DNA of 64,000 nucleotides from Bradyrhizobium erythrophlei. Lineage in GTDB: Bacteria > Pseudomonadota > Alphaproteobacteria > Rhizobiales > Xanthobacteraceae. Position 1 is the first letter of the stretch. Every line of letters starts with the position of its first letter. Location: assembly GCF_900129505.1 (NCBI RefSeq), contig NZ_LT670818.1, forward strand, positions 4,187,001-4,251,000. The letters run 5' to 3'. Made by a program: the position numbers and the translations under genes. This document shows, in pieces, positions 1 through 8,341 of the stretch. The notes under the pieces were generated by a model. The model ran no database searches and was not told the origin of the DNA. It saw nothing but the letters and a program-made list of their open reading frames with translations.

Positions 1-237
1 GAGCGCGGCCGACAAATTCGGCTGCTCAATGGCGGCGCCATCATTTCGTCCGAGACTCTCGAAGGTCTGAAGAAACCTTTCGTTCGCGGATCATCGGTCG
101 GCGCCGGCGGCGGTCTCGGGCTTGCCATTGTTGATAGCGTCATGAAGCAGATTGGTGGCAGCCTGACCCTCATTTCCCCTGTCATGGGCCGTGGCAGCGG
201 CTTTGAGGCGCGCCTGGTCTTCCCTGAACCGAATTGA
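1..237 (+). CDS. Sensor histidine kinase, C-terminal fragment
   Basis: The window opens inside a gene whose last 78 codons end in TGA at 235-237. They carry the end of a HATPase_c domain: the G2 box GGGLGLAIVDSVMKQIGG lies around codons 36-53 and is followed by a short beta-strand tail ending in FEARLVFPEPN. This layout is typical of the C-terminus of an inner-membrane two-component sensor kinase that binds ATP for autophosphorylation. The sensory domains and H-box are outside the window, so the signal cannot be named. The downstream region is repeat and integrase DNA, so no partner response regulator is seen on this side. Confidence 0.8.
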   Translation, partial: ERGRQIRLLNGGAIISSETLEGLKKPFVRGSSVGAGGGLGLAIVDSVMKQIGGSLTLISPVMGRGSGFEARLVFPEPN

Positions 238-371
238 ATAATTCGGATCACATCTTCAGGACCTGAGCGTTTGCCGGGCGCTCGTCAGTTGTCGAGCGAC
301 GTGGTTGAAATGCGCCTGTGTTCCGGTTGATCCTGAAGGCAGCGCTCCCTCGGAGCGCTCGGGCAACTGAG

Positions 372-502
372 CAGGATAAGCATGACGGATTCTCCGCCAT
401 CCCGTCCTCCGCGCACTCCATAGCGAGCGACGGATCGTAGCCACAAAATGCGCCGTGATCCCACCCAATGCCATTCCTGCTTGGCCGCCTCTGGCGCGCA
501 AG
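372..502 (-). repeat. Copy A of duplicated integrase leader
   Basis: About 130 bp that align at roughly 75-80 percent with 1146-1280, both copies in the same orientation. On the minus strand the unit holds a ribosome-binding-like GGCGGAG followed by GTCATGCTT, the same context that starts the integrase at 1155. Here the ATG opens only a 32-codon frame with no recognised product. It lies just downstream of the integrase stop, so the integrase is flanked by direct copies of its own leader. Identity was estimated by eye. Confidence 0.6.
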
Positions 503-531
503 AGACCACCAGCTAACGCTCGCGTCAGCGG

Positions 532-1155
532 CTAGAGTTCGATCTGCTCGGCGATGTTTAGAGCGTCGTCCACCTCAATCCCAAGATATCGAACGGTGCT
601 CTCCAACTTCGTGTGGCCGAGAAGGAGCTGAACCGCACGGAGGTTGCCGGTTTTGCGATAGATCTGGGTAACCTTGGTGCGTCGCATCGAATGCGTGCCG
701 TAAGAGACCGATTCCAAGCCAATGCTGTCGACCCAGCGATGCACGAGCCGACCGTATTGTCGTGTGGATAGGTGAGGGCGCGCATGAAGTCGACTTGGGA
801 ATAAGTATCGACAGCCAGTTGTCCTGACCGTTCTTAGCCAGGCTTCAACAGAGACCCTTGTCTGCTCTGTAATTTCGAATTGGACTGGTCGGCCCGTCTT
901 CTTTTGAACGATCGTTGCTCGATCCCGCACCTTGGCGCCTAAACAGACTTCATCCAAACGAAGCTTGACTAAATCGCAGGCGCGAAGTTTGCTGTCGATT
1001 GCTAAGTTGAAGAGTGCAAGGTCGCGCCATTTACGCGAGATCTCTAGGCGAACGCGAATGGACCAAACGTGTTGGGGTTGGAGCGGTTTCTTTTGACCGA
1101 CGAGCAATCCCTTATTCCAAGGTCGTGGCCGGTCTTTGTCGACAACAGTAAGCAT
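532..1155 (-). CDS. Tyrosine recombinase / phage-type integrase
   Basis: A 207-residue site-specific recombinase that would cut and rejoin DNA through a tyrosine intermediate. Visible catalytic elements are an N-terminal arginine in LRACDLVKLRLDEV, the H-x-x-R box THSMRR, and the C-terminal LLLGHTKLESTVRYLGI with the second histidine and the nucleophilic tyrosine. The protein is shorter than typical phage integrases (300-400 residues) because the N-terminal arm-binding domain is reduced; short forms of this kind are frequent in rhizobial genomes. I chose the ATG at 1153-1155, preceded by GGTGGAG, over the longer open frame reaching 1317, because the extra part is repeat DNA. No attachment site or tRNA target is visible nearby. 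Confidence 0.85.
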   Translation of the reverse strand: MLTVVDKDRPRPWNKGLLVGQKKPLQPQHVWSIRVRLEISRKWRDLALFNLAIDSKLRACDLVKLRLDEVCLGAKVRDRATIVQKKTGRPVQFEITEQTRVSVEAWLRTVRTTGCRYLFPSRLHARPHLSTRQYGRLVHRWVDSIGLESVSYGTHSMRRTKVTQIYRKTGNLRAVQLLLGHTKLESTVRYLGIEVDDALNIAEQIEL

Positions 1156-1280
1156 GACGCTTTCTCCACCATCCCGCCCTCCACGGCGTTCTATGGTGAG
1201 CGACGGATCGTAGCTACAAAAATGCGGCGTGATCTCATCCAAATGCCATTTCCGATTGGCCACTTCTGGCGCCAAGCGGA
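1146..1280 (-). repeat. Copy B of duplicated integrase leader
   Basis: Leader copy containing the functional start of the integrase. It aligns with 372-502, sharing the AAGCATGACG start context, the CGGATCGTAG block and a CTTCTGGCGC-type core at 1263-1279. That core recurs in other intergenic stretches of the window (2152, 11444, 19631). Confidence 0.6.
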
Positions 1281-1676
1281 CATTTCGATGGCGCACTTGA
1301 GTCCGCGATGAATTCAAAAACGGTCCTCGGTCTATCGTTGACGACCTTTCATTTATGAGCCTTTGCTCGTGCCACTTGCTTGTTCAACCCTTGGAGAATT
1401 CACGCTCGATTACCCCGATTGCGGACAAACCGTGACGAAATGTGCAAGTGGGGCATCGAGTGGGGATACTGGTGCACCACGCCGTGGAGTCGAGCTACTG
1501 CGTTGAAAACTGAAGAATACATTGGGGTCACTGATCTAAATGGGGCTCCGATTCGGAGCGGTTTTCCATGCTGCCGCCGGGTCCGCCGTTAATCACCTTT
1601 CGCTTTGGTTTTTTGGGTTAACACATTAGTTATTTTTTTGCGGGCATTTTGTGCTTCCATCAATCAGGGAGGCACT
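1281..1676. other. Intergenic region upstream of gapR
   Basis: About 400 bp with no convincing gene. Short open frames here lack codon bias and recognisable products. The last 80 bases before gapR are T-rich (a run of seven T around 1632-1638) and probably hold its promoter, but no box could be assigned with confidence. Confidence 0.5.
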
Positions 1677-1946
1677 ATGTCTGACGTCACCATTCCCGGC
1701 GGCAAAATTCGCGCTTTCGTTGAACGGATCGAAAATCTGGACACCGAATTGTTGGAGTTGAACGAACAAAAGAAGGAAGTGTTTGCGGAGGCTAAAGGGG
1801 AAGGGTTTGACGTGAAGATCCTCAAAGAGATCGTCAAACTTCGAAAGCAGGACCAGGAAGAGCGCGACGAGCGCGAGGGTCTGCTCGATCTCTATATGCG
1901 CGCCATGGAGCAGGCCGGGCCAGAGAAGGTCGCCAAGGCTGCATGA
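1677..1946 (+). CDS. gapR: GapR-type nucleoid-associated protein (DUF2312)
   Basis: An 89-residue protein matching the GapR/UPF0335 family, a conserved alphaproteobacterial DNA-binding protein that clamps overtwisted AT-rich DNA ahead of replication and transcription and stimulates topoisomerases. Typical features are the N-terminal GGKIRAFVERIENLD helix and a highly charged coiled coil (ELNEQKKEVFAEAKGEGFD, then KILKEIVKLRKQDQEERDERE). The length equals the Caulobacter protein. The start at 1677 is supported by AGGGAGG four bases upstream; a longer in-frame extension to 1605 is unlikely. It is monocistronic, with a hairpin terminator at about 2071. Confidence 0.93.
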   Translation: MSDVTIPGGKIRAFVERIENLDTELLELNEQKKEVFAEAKGEGFDVKILKEIVKLRKQDQEERDEREGLLDLYMRAMEQAGPEKVAKAA

Positions 1947-2070
1947 TGAGGTAGGGCGGGTTCGTTCGCCGCAACTGTGGGTAATTCCATCACACCCCGA
2001 GACAGGCGCCTCCACCCGCACACTATGTGCCCCGAGACGGAAGCTCGGGAGGGCCTAGGGAACAGTCTCG

Positions 2071-2112
2071 AAGGCCACGCGGTGTAATTCCCGCGTGGGC
2101 CTTTGTCTTTTG
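2071..2112 (+). terminator. Rho-independent terminator after gapR
   Basis: Inverted repeat AAGGCCACGCGG / CCGCGTGGGCCTT with one bulged base and an 8-base loop, followed by a T-rich tract (TTGTCTTTTG). It lies 125 bases after the gapR stop. A smaller GC hairpin, CCCGAG...CTCGGG, precedes it at about 2031-2049. Confidence 0.65.
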
Positions 2113-2432
2113 TTGTCTGACCACAAAATGGGGACCGTGGGTGAACGGCCGCTTCTGGCGCAAAGCGGTCGTTGATCTGGATTGCGAGGCAATTATCCGA
2201 AAGGGCGCCGTGGCTCCAATGTCCGGTTTGTAGTTTGATTTTCATGCGGTATGCCGGAAAAGGAGACAGACAATATTGCCCACAGAAACATTCCCGCGGC
2301 GTTTGGTGCGTTCGACGCCAGCATCCACCTGGCAAGCTGCCGGTCACAGTCCGCTCTCGGGCGACCTTGCAGGCCATGACCAGGTCGGAGGCTTCTTTCC
2401 GCACGCAATGAAGCTTTCGGGAGGCACAGCAG
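2113..2432. repeat. Intergenic region with dispersed repeat core
   Basis: No gene recognised. It contains the core CTTCTGGCGCAAAGCGG at 2152-2168, also found near 1263, 11444 and 19631 in this window. The long minus-strand open frame here overlaps gapR antisense and encodes nothing recognisable. Confidence 0.45.
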
Positions 2433-3761
2433 CTAGATTTCTGTTCCAGAGCCTTGCAGATAGCCCTCCAGTTTCGGATTTGGCATGATGATCGATGCGA
2501 CGAAAGCGATGGCGCACATGAAGGTCACATACCAGTAGAAATTTGACTCGGTTCCGCTATCCTTGAACAACAGCGCCACATATTCGGCGGAGCCGCCGAA
2601 GATCGCGTTGGCGATCGCATAGGCAAGGCCGACGCTCATCGCTCGTACTTCGGGCGGAAACATTTCCGCTTTCACCAGTCCGCTGATTGACGTGTAGAAT
2701 GACACGATGGCGAGCGCCAGGACGATCAAAGCATACGCCGCGAAGGGGCTCTTGACGTCGGCGAGAGCGTACATGAGCGGCACCGTGAAAACGGTTGCCA
2801 GTCCGCCGAACAGCAGCATCGATGTCTTACGGCCGAGGCGATCTGAAAACGCTCCGAACGGCGGCTGCATGACCATGTAGGTGCACAGTACCGCGGTCAT
2901 CACCGCATTGGCGGTCCGATCGTTCATATGCGCGGTGTTGATCAAATATTTCTGCATGTAGGTGGTGAATGTGTAGAAGATCAGCGAGCCGCCGGCGGTA
3001 AAGCCGAGAACGATCAGGAAAGCCCGGGTATGATGTTTGAAAATTTCGCGCAACGAGCCGGCTTCCTTGCGCGAACGGGTTTCGGCCGAAGAAGTCTCGG
3101 TGAGCGTGGTGCGCAGAAACAACGCGACCACCGCGAAGATAGCTCCAATAAAGAACGAGATACGCCATCCCCAAGCTCTCAGTTCGGAGTCGGACAGCAT
3201 CAGCTGAACAATCAAGACTACCAGTGAGGCGAGCAACTGGCCGCCGATCAGCGTGACATATTGAAACGACGCGTAAAAGCCGCGCTTACCTGGCAGCGCT
3301 ACTTCGCTCATGTAGGTTGCGCTGGTGCCGTACTCGCCGCCGACCGACAGTCCCTGCACCATGCGTGCGAGCAGCAGCAACACAGGTGCCGCCGTTCCGA
3401 TGGTCTCATAGGTCGGCAGTACGGCGATGGCGAGCGACCCCGCGCACATCATCAGCACCGAGATCATCATTGAGTTCTTTCGGCCATATTTGTCGGCGAC
3501 GAAGCCGAAAACATAGCCGCCCACCGGCCGCATCAGAAAGCCGATCGCGAACACCGCCGCAGTCTGCAAAAGTTGCGTGGTTTGATTGCCCTTGGGAAAG
3601 AACGCCGGTGCGAAATAGAGCGCCGTGAAGGCGTAGGCATAGAAATCGAACCACTCGACGAGGTTCCCTGACGAACTCGCGAAAATAGCCCAAATTCGTC
3701 GGCGGCGGTCCGCGCGATCATGAAGCGTCGCTGCGCCGAGGGTCATCGTCTCGCTGGTCAT
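2433..3761 (-). CDS. MFS transporter, metabolite:H+ symporter (KgtP-like)
   Basis: A 442-residue inner-membrane carrier of the MHS branch of the major facilitator superfamily, which imports organic acids or osmolytes with protons. Evidence: an N-terminal helix with [17 protein letters not shown], the loop 2-3 signature [13 protein letters not shown] with its second-half counterpart [11 protein letters not shown], and [20 protein letters not shown] between helices 4 and 5. About 12 hydrophobic segments are visible. 2-oxoglutarate or another dicarboxylate is a reasonable guess, but proline/betaine and shikimate carriers share these motifs. It stands alone, transcribed away from the ABC cluster; no partner gene points to the substrate. 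Confidence 0.88.
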   Translation of the reverse strand: MTSETMTLGAATLHDRADRRRRIWAIFASSSGNLVEWFDFYAYAFTALYFAPAFFPKGNQTTQLLQTAAVFAIGFLMRPVGGYVFGFVADKYGRKNSMMISVLMMCAGSLAIAVLPTYETIGTAAPVLLLLARMVQGLSVGGEYGTSATYMSEVALPGKRGFYASFQYVTLIGGQLLASLVVLIVQLMLSDSELRAWGWRISFFIGAIFAVVALFLRTTLTETSSAETRSRKEAGSLREIFKHHTRAFLIVLGFTAGGSLIFYTFTTYMQKYLINTAHMNDRTANAVMTAVLCTYMVMQPPFGAFSDRLGRKTSMLLFGGLATVFTVPLMYALADVKSPFAAYALIVLALAIVSFYTSISGLVKAEMFPPEVRAMSVGLAYAIANAIFGGSAEYVALLFKDSGTESNFYWYVTFMCAIAFVASIIMPNPKLEGYLQGSGTEI

Positions 3762-4531
3762 CGGTATGCCTCCCCGCTGAGATTGTTTATTTCTCGTTTT
3801 TTGGACCAGGAACCTAGAACGAATTGCGCCGCAATGGCTTTTAGGTCCTCGACAGCTTCGGCTTCAGCGTTCTGTCTCTCGCCTGCTTCGGCTAGGTTGA
3901 AACAGCACGTGGCAATCGAGTTCGGGCCACGAGAGACGTTGACAGGTTATACGATCCGTCGTCACTTTGAAGCTAATAAGCAGCGGCCGCGTTGTTGCAG
4001 CGCGATGGGCGCCTCCCTGAAAGGCGCGTTCGTGCGAAGCACAGAGGGAGCAAGCATGTCAGCCCAAGCTGCAGACGCAATCCCGTCGGGCGCGAGCGGT
4101 CTTCAAGACCTTCAAGAGGAAGCCGGATTGCACAGCCGCCAATACGTCAGCGGTTCCAGCCGGAGCGGTGGCTACCCAGTGACCGCGCAAAGCAGCCGTT
4201 CGCCAGGACAACGACGCCAGCCAAGTGACAGCACGGCACCCTCGCCTCGTCGACGGAGTTGCATACCGGCCCGCGCAACCGATTTTTCCGGCCACCAAGC
4301 GTCTGACAGGCATTATCTTGTGCCATGTCCCACCCCCGGTTGCGAACGAGCTACGCCATGAACCTCTTTTAGCCCATACACCGTGGGAGCGGCGGTCGGT
4401 GCTGCAGGCTTCGGCATATGGCGAACATGTCGCGAGCATATGTAGAAAACACCGGCAGATTTCGATGTCGCCATTGCAATGGTTCTACATCTCAACTTGC
4501 AGTGACCGGCTCGCTATCGTAGTTGTCGGTA
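3762..4531. other. Long non-coding or degraded region before ABC cluster 1
   Basis: About 770 bp without a recognisable gene. A GGGAG followed by ATG at about 4055 opens a plus-strand frame of 102 codons, rich in Ser, Arg and Gln, matching nothing I know; a 126-codon minus-strand frame overlaps it. It may hold the promoter of the ABC importer or a decayed gene. Normally a substrate-binding protein gene would be expected ahead of the permeases; here it lies after the operon on the other strand. Confidence 0.4.
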
Positions 4532-5446
4532 ATGGTCTTGTTTATCGTCCGCAGACTGTGGCTGGCCGCCTTGGTGTGCCTGACCGTACTGGTCGTCAGC
4601 TTCATCCTGACACGCCTTTCCGGCGATCTGGCCGCGTCGATCGCAGGCCCGAACGCTTCGGCGGCCGATGTCGCAATCATTACCAAGAATTATGGCCTCG
4701 ACCGCCCTTTGGTGGTGCAGTTTCTCGAATGGGCCAGCCACGCCGCCGAGGGCGATCTCGGCCGATCCTTCCTCTACCATGTCCCGGTCTGGGGACTTAT
4801 CCGCGATCGATTACCGGTCACTCTGACGCTTGGCCTGACCGGCCTTGCGATCGCGCTGTTGGTCGCGCTGCCGCTGGGCATTCTGGCGGCGGTGCGTGAG
4901 GGCACGGCGACGGACCGAAGCATCATGATGGTGGCCCTGCTCGGGCAGGCGATGCCGGGTTTCTGGTTTGGCCTGGTCATGATCGTCCTCCTGGGCGTCG
5001 ACTTGCAATGGCTGCCGATTTCGGGCGTGGACACATGGCAAGGCTACATCATGCCGGGGGTCGTGCTGGCCTTTTCGGCAATCCCAGCCTTGATGCGCCT
5101 GACCCGCTCGGGAATGATCGACGCGCTGGCGGCGGATTACATTCGCACCGCGCGCGCGAAGGGACTGAGCCAAGCGAAGATCATCCTCAAACACGCCCTG
5201 CGCAATGCGGCGATGCCGGTGGTCTCCATCGCGGCGGTGCAGCTCGGCTTTATGTTGGGAGGATCCGTGGTGATCGAGTCTGTCTTCGCGCTGCCGGGCG
5301 TCGGCTATCTGGCCTGGGAATCGATCACCAAGGATGATTTTCCGGTGGTCCAGGCCGTCGTGCTGTTTTTGGCCGTCATCTACATAGCCCTGACCTTGCT
5401 GGCGGACATGATGAATGCGCTGCTCGATCCGAGGTTGCGTGGATGA
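4532..5446 (+). CDS. Peptide/nickel-type ABC importer permease (DppB-like)
   Basis: First permease of an Opp/Dpp-type ABC importer, 304 residues and about six membrane helices. The N-terminal FIVRRLWLAALVCLTVLVVS helix is typical of the DppB family. The EAA loop that contacts the ATPase is visible as DYIRTARAKGLSQAKIILKHA at about residues 210-230, followed by GGSVVIESVFALPGVG. The end NALLDPRLRG is family-typical. The start is uncertain: ATG at 4532 gives the normal length, a TTG three codons upstream is possible, and no good ribosome site is seen. It overlaps the next gene by 4 bases. Confidence 0.88.
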   Translation: MVLFIVRRLWLAALVCLTVLVVSFILTRLSGDLAASIAGPNASAADVAIITKNYGLDRPLVVQFLEWASHAAEGDLGRSFLYHVPVWGLIRDRLPVTLTLGLTGLAIALLVALPLGILAAVREGTATDRSIMMVALLGQAMPGFWFGLVMIVLLGVDLQWLPISGVDTWQGYIMPGVVLAFSAIPALMRLTRSGMIDALAADYIRTARAKGLSQAKIILKHALRNAAMPVVSIAAVQLGFMLGGSVVIESVFALPGVGYLAWESITKDDFPVVQAVVLFLAVIYIALTLLADMMNALLDPRLRG

Positions 5447-6336
5447 GTGACAGTGTGATTGCACCAGAGGTAATCAAACAACATCTGCCGGCCCGCCGGC
5501 GGTTACCCGCCTTTCGTCACCTCGCCACGCTGCTCGGCGCCGTGATCATCGGGACCGCAGTGCTGGTCGCGATTTTCGCACCCTATCTGGTGCCGCATGA
5601 TCCATTCGCTCAGGATCTCAACCAGCGCCTCATTCCTCCGGTGTGGATGGAAGGCAGCCAGCCGACGCATCTATTGGGCACGGATCAGATCGGCCGCGAT
5701 TACCTGTCGCGCCTGATCTACGGCACGCGCATTTCCATGCTGATCGGCGTGCTGACCGTTATCACATCCGGTGTCATTGGCATCACGCTGGGAATCATCG
5801 GCGGGTTCTATGGCGGGCGCACCGACGACGTCGTGATGTTCCTGACCACCTGCCGCCTGTCGATCCCGCTGATCCTGGTGGCGTTGACGGTGGTGGCGCT
5901 GGTTGGCAGTTCGCTTGCGGTGGTGATTCTCACGCTCGGGCTGTTGCTATGGGACCGCTTCGCCGTGGTGGCGCGCACCACCGCGATGCAGGTGCGCAAC
6001 CTCGATTACATCGCCGCCGCCCAGGCGGCCGGTGCATCGCGCATCCATCTTCTGTTGCGCGAGGTGCTTCCCAACATTGCCAATCATTTGGTGGTGGTGG
6101 CAACGCTGGAAATGGCACTGGCGATCCTGCTTGAAGCGGCCTTGTCATTTCTCGGCCTTGGCGTGCCGCCGCCGTTGCCGAGTTGGGGGCTGATGATCGC
6201 CGAGGCCAAGGAATACATGTTCTTCAGTCCATGGGTGATCATGACCCCGGGGGTCGCGCTGTTCGTCCTGGTGCTCGGAATCAACCTGCTGGGTGACGGG
6301 CTGCGCGACATGCTGGGCGCGGATCTGCGGCAATGA
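5443..6336 (+). CDS. Peptide/nickel-type ABC importer permease (DppC-like)
   Basis: Second permease of the importer, 297 residues. It has the DppC N-terminal helix followed by a periplasmic segment containing HLLGTDQIGRDYLSRLIYGTR, the family hallmark, then membrane helices and the EAA loop DYIAAAQAAGASRIHLLLRE with FLGLGVPPPLPSWG. It forms the translocation pore with the upstream permease. Its ATG overlaps the previous stop (ATGA), and its own stop overlaps the next start, so the four genes 4532-8278 are translationally coupled. Confidence 0.92.
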   Translation: MSDSVIAPEVIKQHLPARRRLPAFRHLATLLGAVIIGTAVLVAIFAPYLVPHDPFAQDLNQRLIPPVWMEGSQPTHLLGTDQIGRDYLSRLIYGTRISMLIGVLTVITSGVIGITLGIIGGFYGGRTDDVVMFLTTCRLSIPLILVALTVVALVGSSLAVVILTLGLLLWDRFAVVARTTAMQVRNLDYIAAAQAAGASRIHLLLREVLPNIANHLVVVATLEMALAILLEAALSFLGLGVPPPLPSWGLMIAEAKEYMFFSPWVIMTPGVALFVLVLGINLLGDGLRDMLGADLRQ

Positions 6337-7328
6337 CATCCTTGATACCGGACCCAGTCCTCAGCGTCGCCAATCTGCGCGTGTCGTTCGGCGGGCGAAC
6401 CGAAGCGGTGCGCGGCGTATCACTGGCGGTGGCGCGCGGCGAAACCCATTGCATGGTCGGCGAGTCCGGTTGCGGCAAATCCATCTCGGCGCTGTCGGTG
6501 ATGAACCTGTTGCCGCGTGGGGCCACCCGCACCGCCGATCACATCCGCTTTCACGGACAGGATCTGCTGGGTCTGTCGGAGCGCCAGATTGCACGGCTGC
6601 GTGGCGACAAGATTGCGATGATCTTCCAGGAACCGATGACGAGCCTGAACCCTGCCTACACGATCGGGTCGCAAATGTCCGAGGTGTTCGAACGCCATCG
6701 GCGGGCCACGCGACGGCAGGCCATGGACCGGGCGGCCGAGTTGCTGGCGCGCGTAGGCATCACCGCGCCCGGGATGCGCCTCGGCCAGTATCCCCATCAA
6801 CTCTCGGGCGGCCTGCGACAGCGGATGATGATCGCCATGGCGCTGATGTGCGATCCGGAGCTCTTGATCGCCGACGAGCCCACAACGGCCCTCGATGTGA
6901 CGGTGCAGGCGCAGATCCTGCGGCTGCTGCAGAAGCTGCAGCAGGAGCTGGGGCTGGCATTGCTGTTGATCACGCATGATCTCGGTGTGGTGGCGCGCAT
7001 GGCGCAGCGTGTCTCGGTGATGTACGCCGGCGAGGTGGTCGAAACCGGCACGGTGGCCGAGGTGTTCGCAGCACCCAAGCACCCCTACACGCGCGGGCTG
7101 TTGGACTGCATTCCCGTGCCCGGCAAGACGCGGACGGGCGAGCCCCTTGGCAGCATTCCGGGCGTGGTGCCGCGCATACCGCCGGGCTTCGTCGGTTGCG
7201 GGTTTCGTGACCGCTGTGCCTGGGCCATGCCGGAATGTGCCGAAACTGTGCCGCTGCGCGACGCCGGCGGCGATCATCGCTATCTCTGCCGGCTGCCGCC
7301 GGATTGGAAGCGGGCTGCCGCGGCATGA
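6333..7328 (+). CDS. ABC importer ATPase (DppD-like)
   Basis: A 331-residue ATPase that powers the importer. Visible are Walker A GESGCGKS (about residues 46-53), the Q-loop in [12 protein letters not shown], the signature [15 protein letters not shown], Walker [13 protein letters not shown] and the switch histidine ITHDLG. The C-terminal oligopeptide-transporter extension carries cysteines (CGFRDRC, then MPEC) that in DppD-type proteins hold an iron-sulfur cluster. Transport would be driven with the DppF-like partner directly downstream, which overlaps by 4 bases. Confidence 0.93.
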   Translation: MTSLIPDPVLSVANLRVSFGGRTEAVRGVSLAVARGETHCMVGESGCGKSISALSVMNLLPRGATRTADHIRFHGQDLLGLSERQIARLRGDKIAMIFQEPMTSLNPAYTIGSQMSEVFERHRRATRRQAMDRAAELLARVGITAPGMRLGQYPHQLSGGLRQRMMIAMALMCDPELLIADEPTTALDVTVQAQILRLLQKLQQELGLALLLITHDLGVVARMAQRVSVMYAGEVVETGTVAEVFAAPKHPYTRGLLDCIPVPGKTRTGEPLGSIPGVVPRIPPGFVGCGFRDRCAWAMPECAETVPLRDAGGDHRYLCRLPPDWKRAAAA

Positions 7329-8278
7329 CCTATGCGATCGAAATTCGGAATGTGTACCGCGAATTCCAGCAGCGCGGCGGTATGGGTACCCGTCGCCCGG
7401 TGCGCGCGGTGGACGGAGTGACCTTCTCGCTCCCGGCGGGCGATGTGCTGGGTGTGGTGGGCGAGTCCGGCTGCGGCAAGTCAACGCTTGCCCGTCTCAT
7501 CATGGGCCTGCTGCCGCCAACTTCTGGCGAAGTTCTGGTAGATGGACGCAGCCTCAATGGCATGGATCGACGCGAACGCGCCCGAATGATCCAGCCCGTG
7601 TTCCAGGACCCGTACTCCTCGCTCAACCCGCGCCAGCGCATTCGAGATATCGTCGGGCTGCCACTGGCCGCCCAGGGCGATCAGCCCAAGGCGCGGCAAG
7701 CCGATCGCGTCATGGAGATGCTGGCGCGCGTTGGAATTTCCAGCGAGATGGCCGAGCGCATGCCTGGCCAGCTCTCCGGCGGACAGCGGCAGCGCGTGGC
7801 CATCGCGCGGGCGCTGGTGCTGCATCCGCGCATTGTGGTGTGCGACGAGCCCACCAGCGCGCTCGATGTGTCGGTGCAGGCGCAGATTCTCAATCTGCTG
7901 GCGGAATTGCGCGGCGAGCTTGGACTGACCTATCTTTTCATCAGCCACAATTTGGCGGTGGTGGAACACATTGCGACCGAAGTGGCGGTGATGTATCTCG
8001 GCCGGATCGTCGAGCAGGCGCCGGTGCGGGAGCTGTTCCGCACCCCCACGCACCCCTACACAAAGGCGCTGCTGGCCTCGGTCCTGACACCGGATCCGGC
8101 GCTGGGGATTCCCGATGTCGGTCTCGGCGACGCCTATCCGGATCCCACCAACATCCCGCCGGGTTGTCGTTTCCACCCGCGTTGCCCGAGCGCCCTGGCG
8201 AAATGCGCGGCAACGATGCCCGACAACATTCGCAAGGATGGCCGCCTGGTCGAGTGTCTGCTGGCGGTTCCGGCATAA
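7325..8278 (+). CDS. ABC importer ATPase (DppF-like)
   Basis: Second ATPase, 317 residues. It has Walker [11 protein letters not shown]-loop VFQDPYSSLNPRQR, signature LSGGQRQRVAIARAL, Walker B IVVCDEPTSALD, H-switch FISHNLAVV, and the C-terminal cysteine-bearing extension (CRFHPRCPSALAKC). The start is the ATG at 7325 that overlaps the previous stop; a longer in-frame extension upstream is antisense-like and rejected. It ends the first importer operon. A hairpin at 8290-8310 separates it from the convergent binding-protein gene. Confidence 0.93.
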   Translation: MTYAIEIRNVYREFQQRGGMGTRRPVRAVDGVTFSLPAGDVLGVVGESGCGKSTLARLIMGLLPPTSGEVLVDGRSLNGMDRRERARMIQPVFQDPYSSLNPRQRIRDIVGLPLAAQGDQPKARQADRVMEMLARVGISSEMAERMPGQLSGGQRQRVAIARALVLHPRIVVCDEPTSALDVSVQAQILNLLAELRGELGLTYLFISHNLAVVEHIATEVAVMYLGRIVEQAPVRELFRTPTHPYTKALLASVLTPDPALGIPDVGLGDAYPDPTNIPPGCRFHPRCPSALAKCAATMPDNIRKDGRLVECLLAVPA

Positions 8279-8289
8279 GGCAAGCGCCA

Positions 8290-8310
8290 CCGCATCCAGA
8301 TTTGATGCGG
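8290..8310. terminator. Possible bidirectional hairpin between convergent genes
   Basis: Perfect 7-bp inverted repeat CCGCATC / GATGCGG with a 7-base loop, in the 63-bp gap between two convergent genes. There is no long T-tract, so activity as an intrinsic terminator is uncertain. Confidence 0.35.
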
Positions 8311-8341
8311 CCGCGCCGGCTGTCGAGATCGCGCCAGTAAC

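Noticed and set aside
1892..2404. 170-codon minus-strand open frame
   Set aside because: Overlaps gapR antisense and crosses its terminator and repeat DNA; no recognisable domain.
3720..4361. 213-codon plus-strand open frame after the symporter
   Set aside because: Begins antisense inside the symporter gene, composition dominated by Ser/Arg, no family match; kept only as an unassigned region.
6420..7484. 354-codon minus-strand frame over the ABC ATPase
   Set aside because: Antisense shadow of the DppD-like gene, His/Gln/Arg rich, typical of GC-rich coding DNA.
7147..8340. 397-codon plus-strand frame over both ATPases
   Set aside because: Shifted frame of clear ABC ATPase genes.
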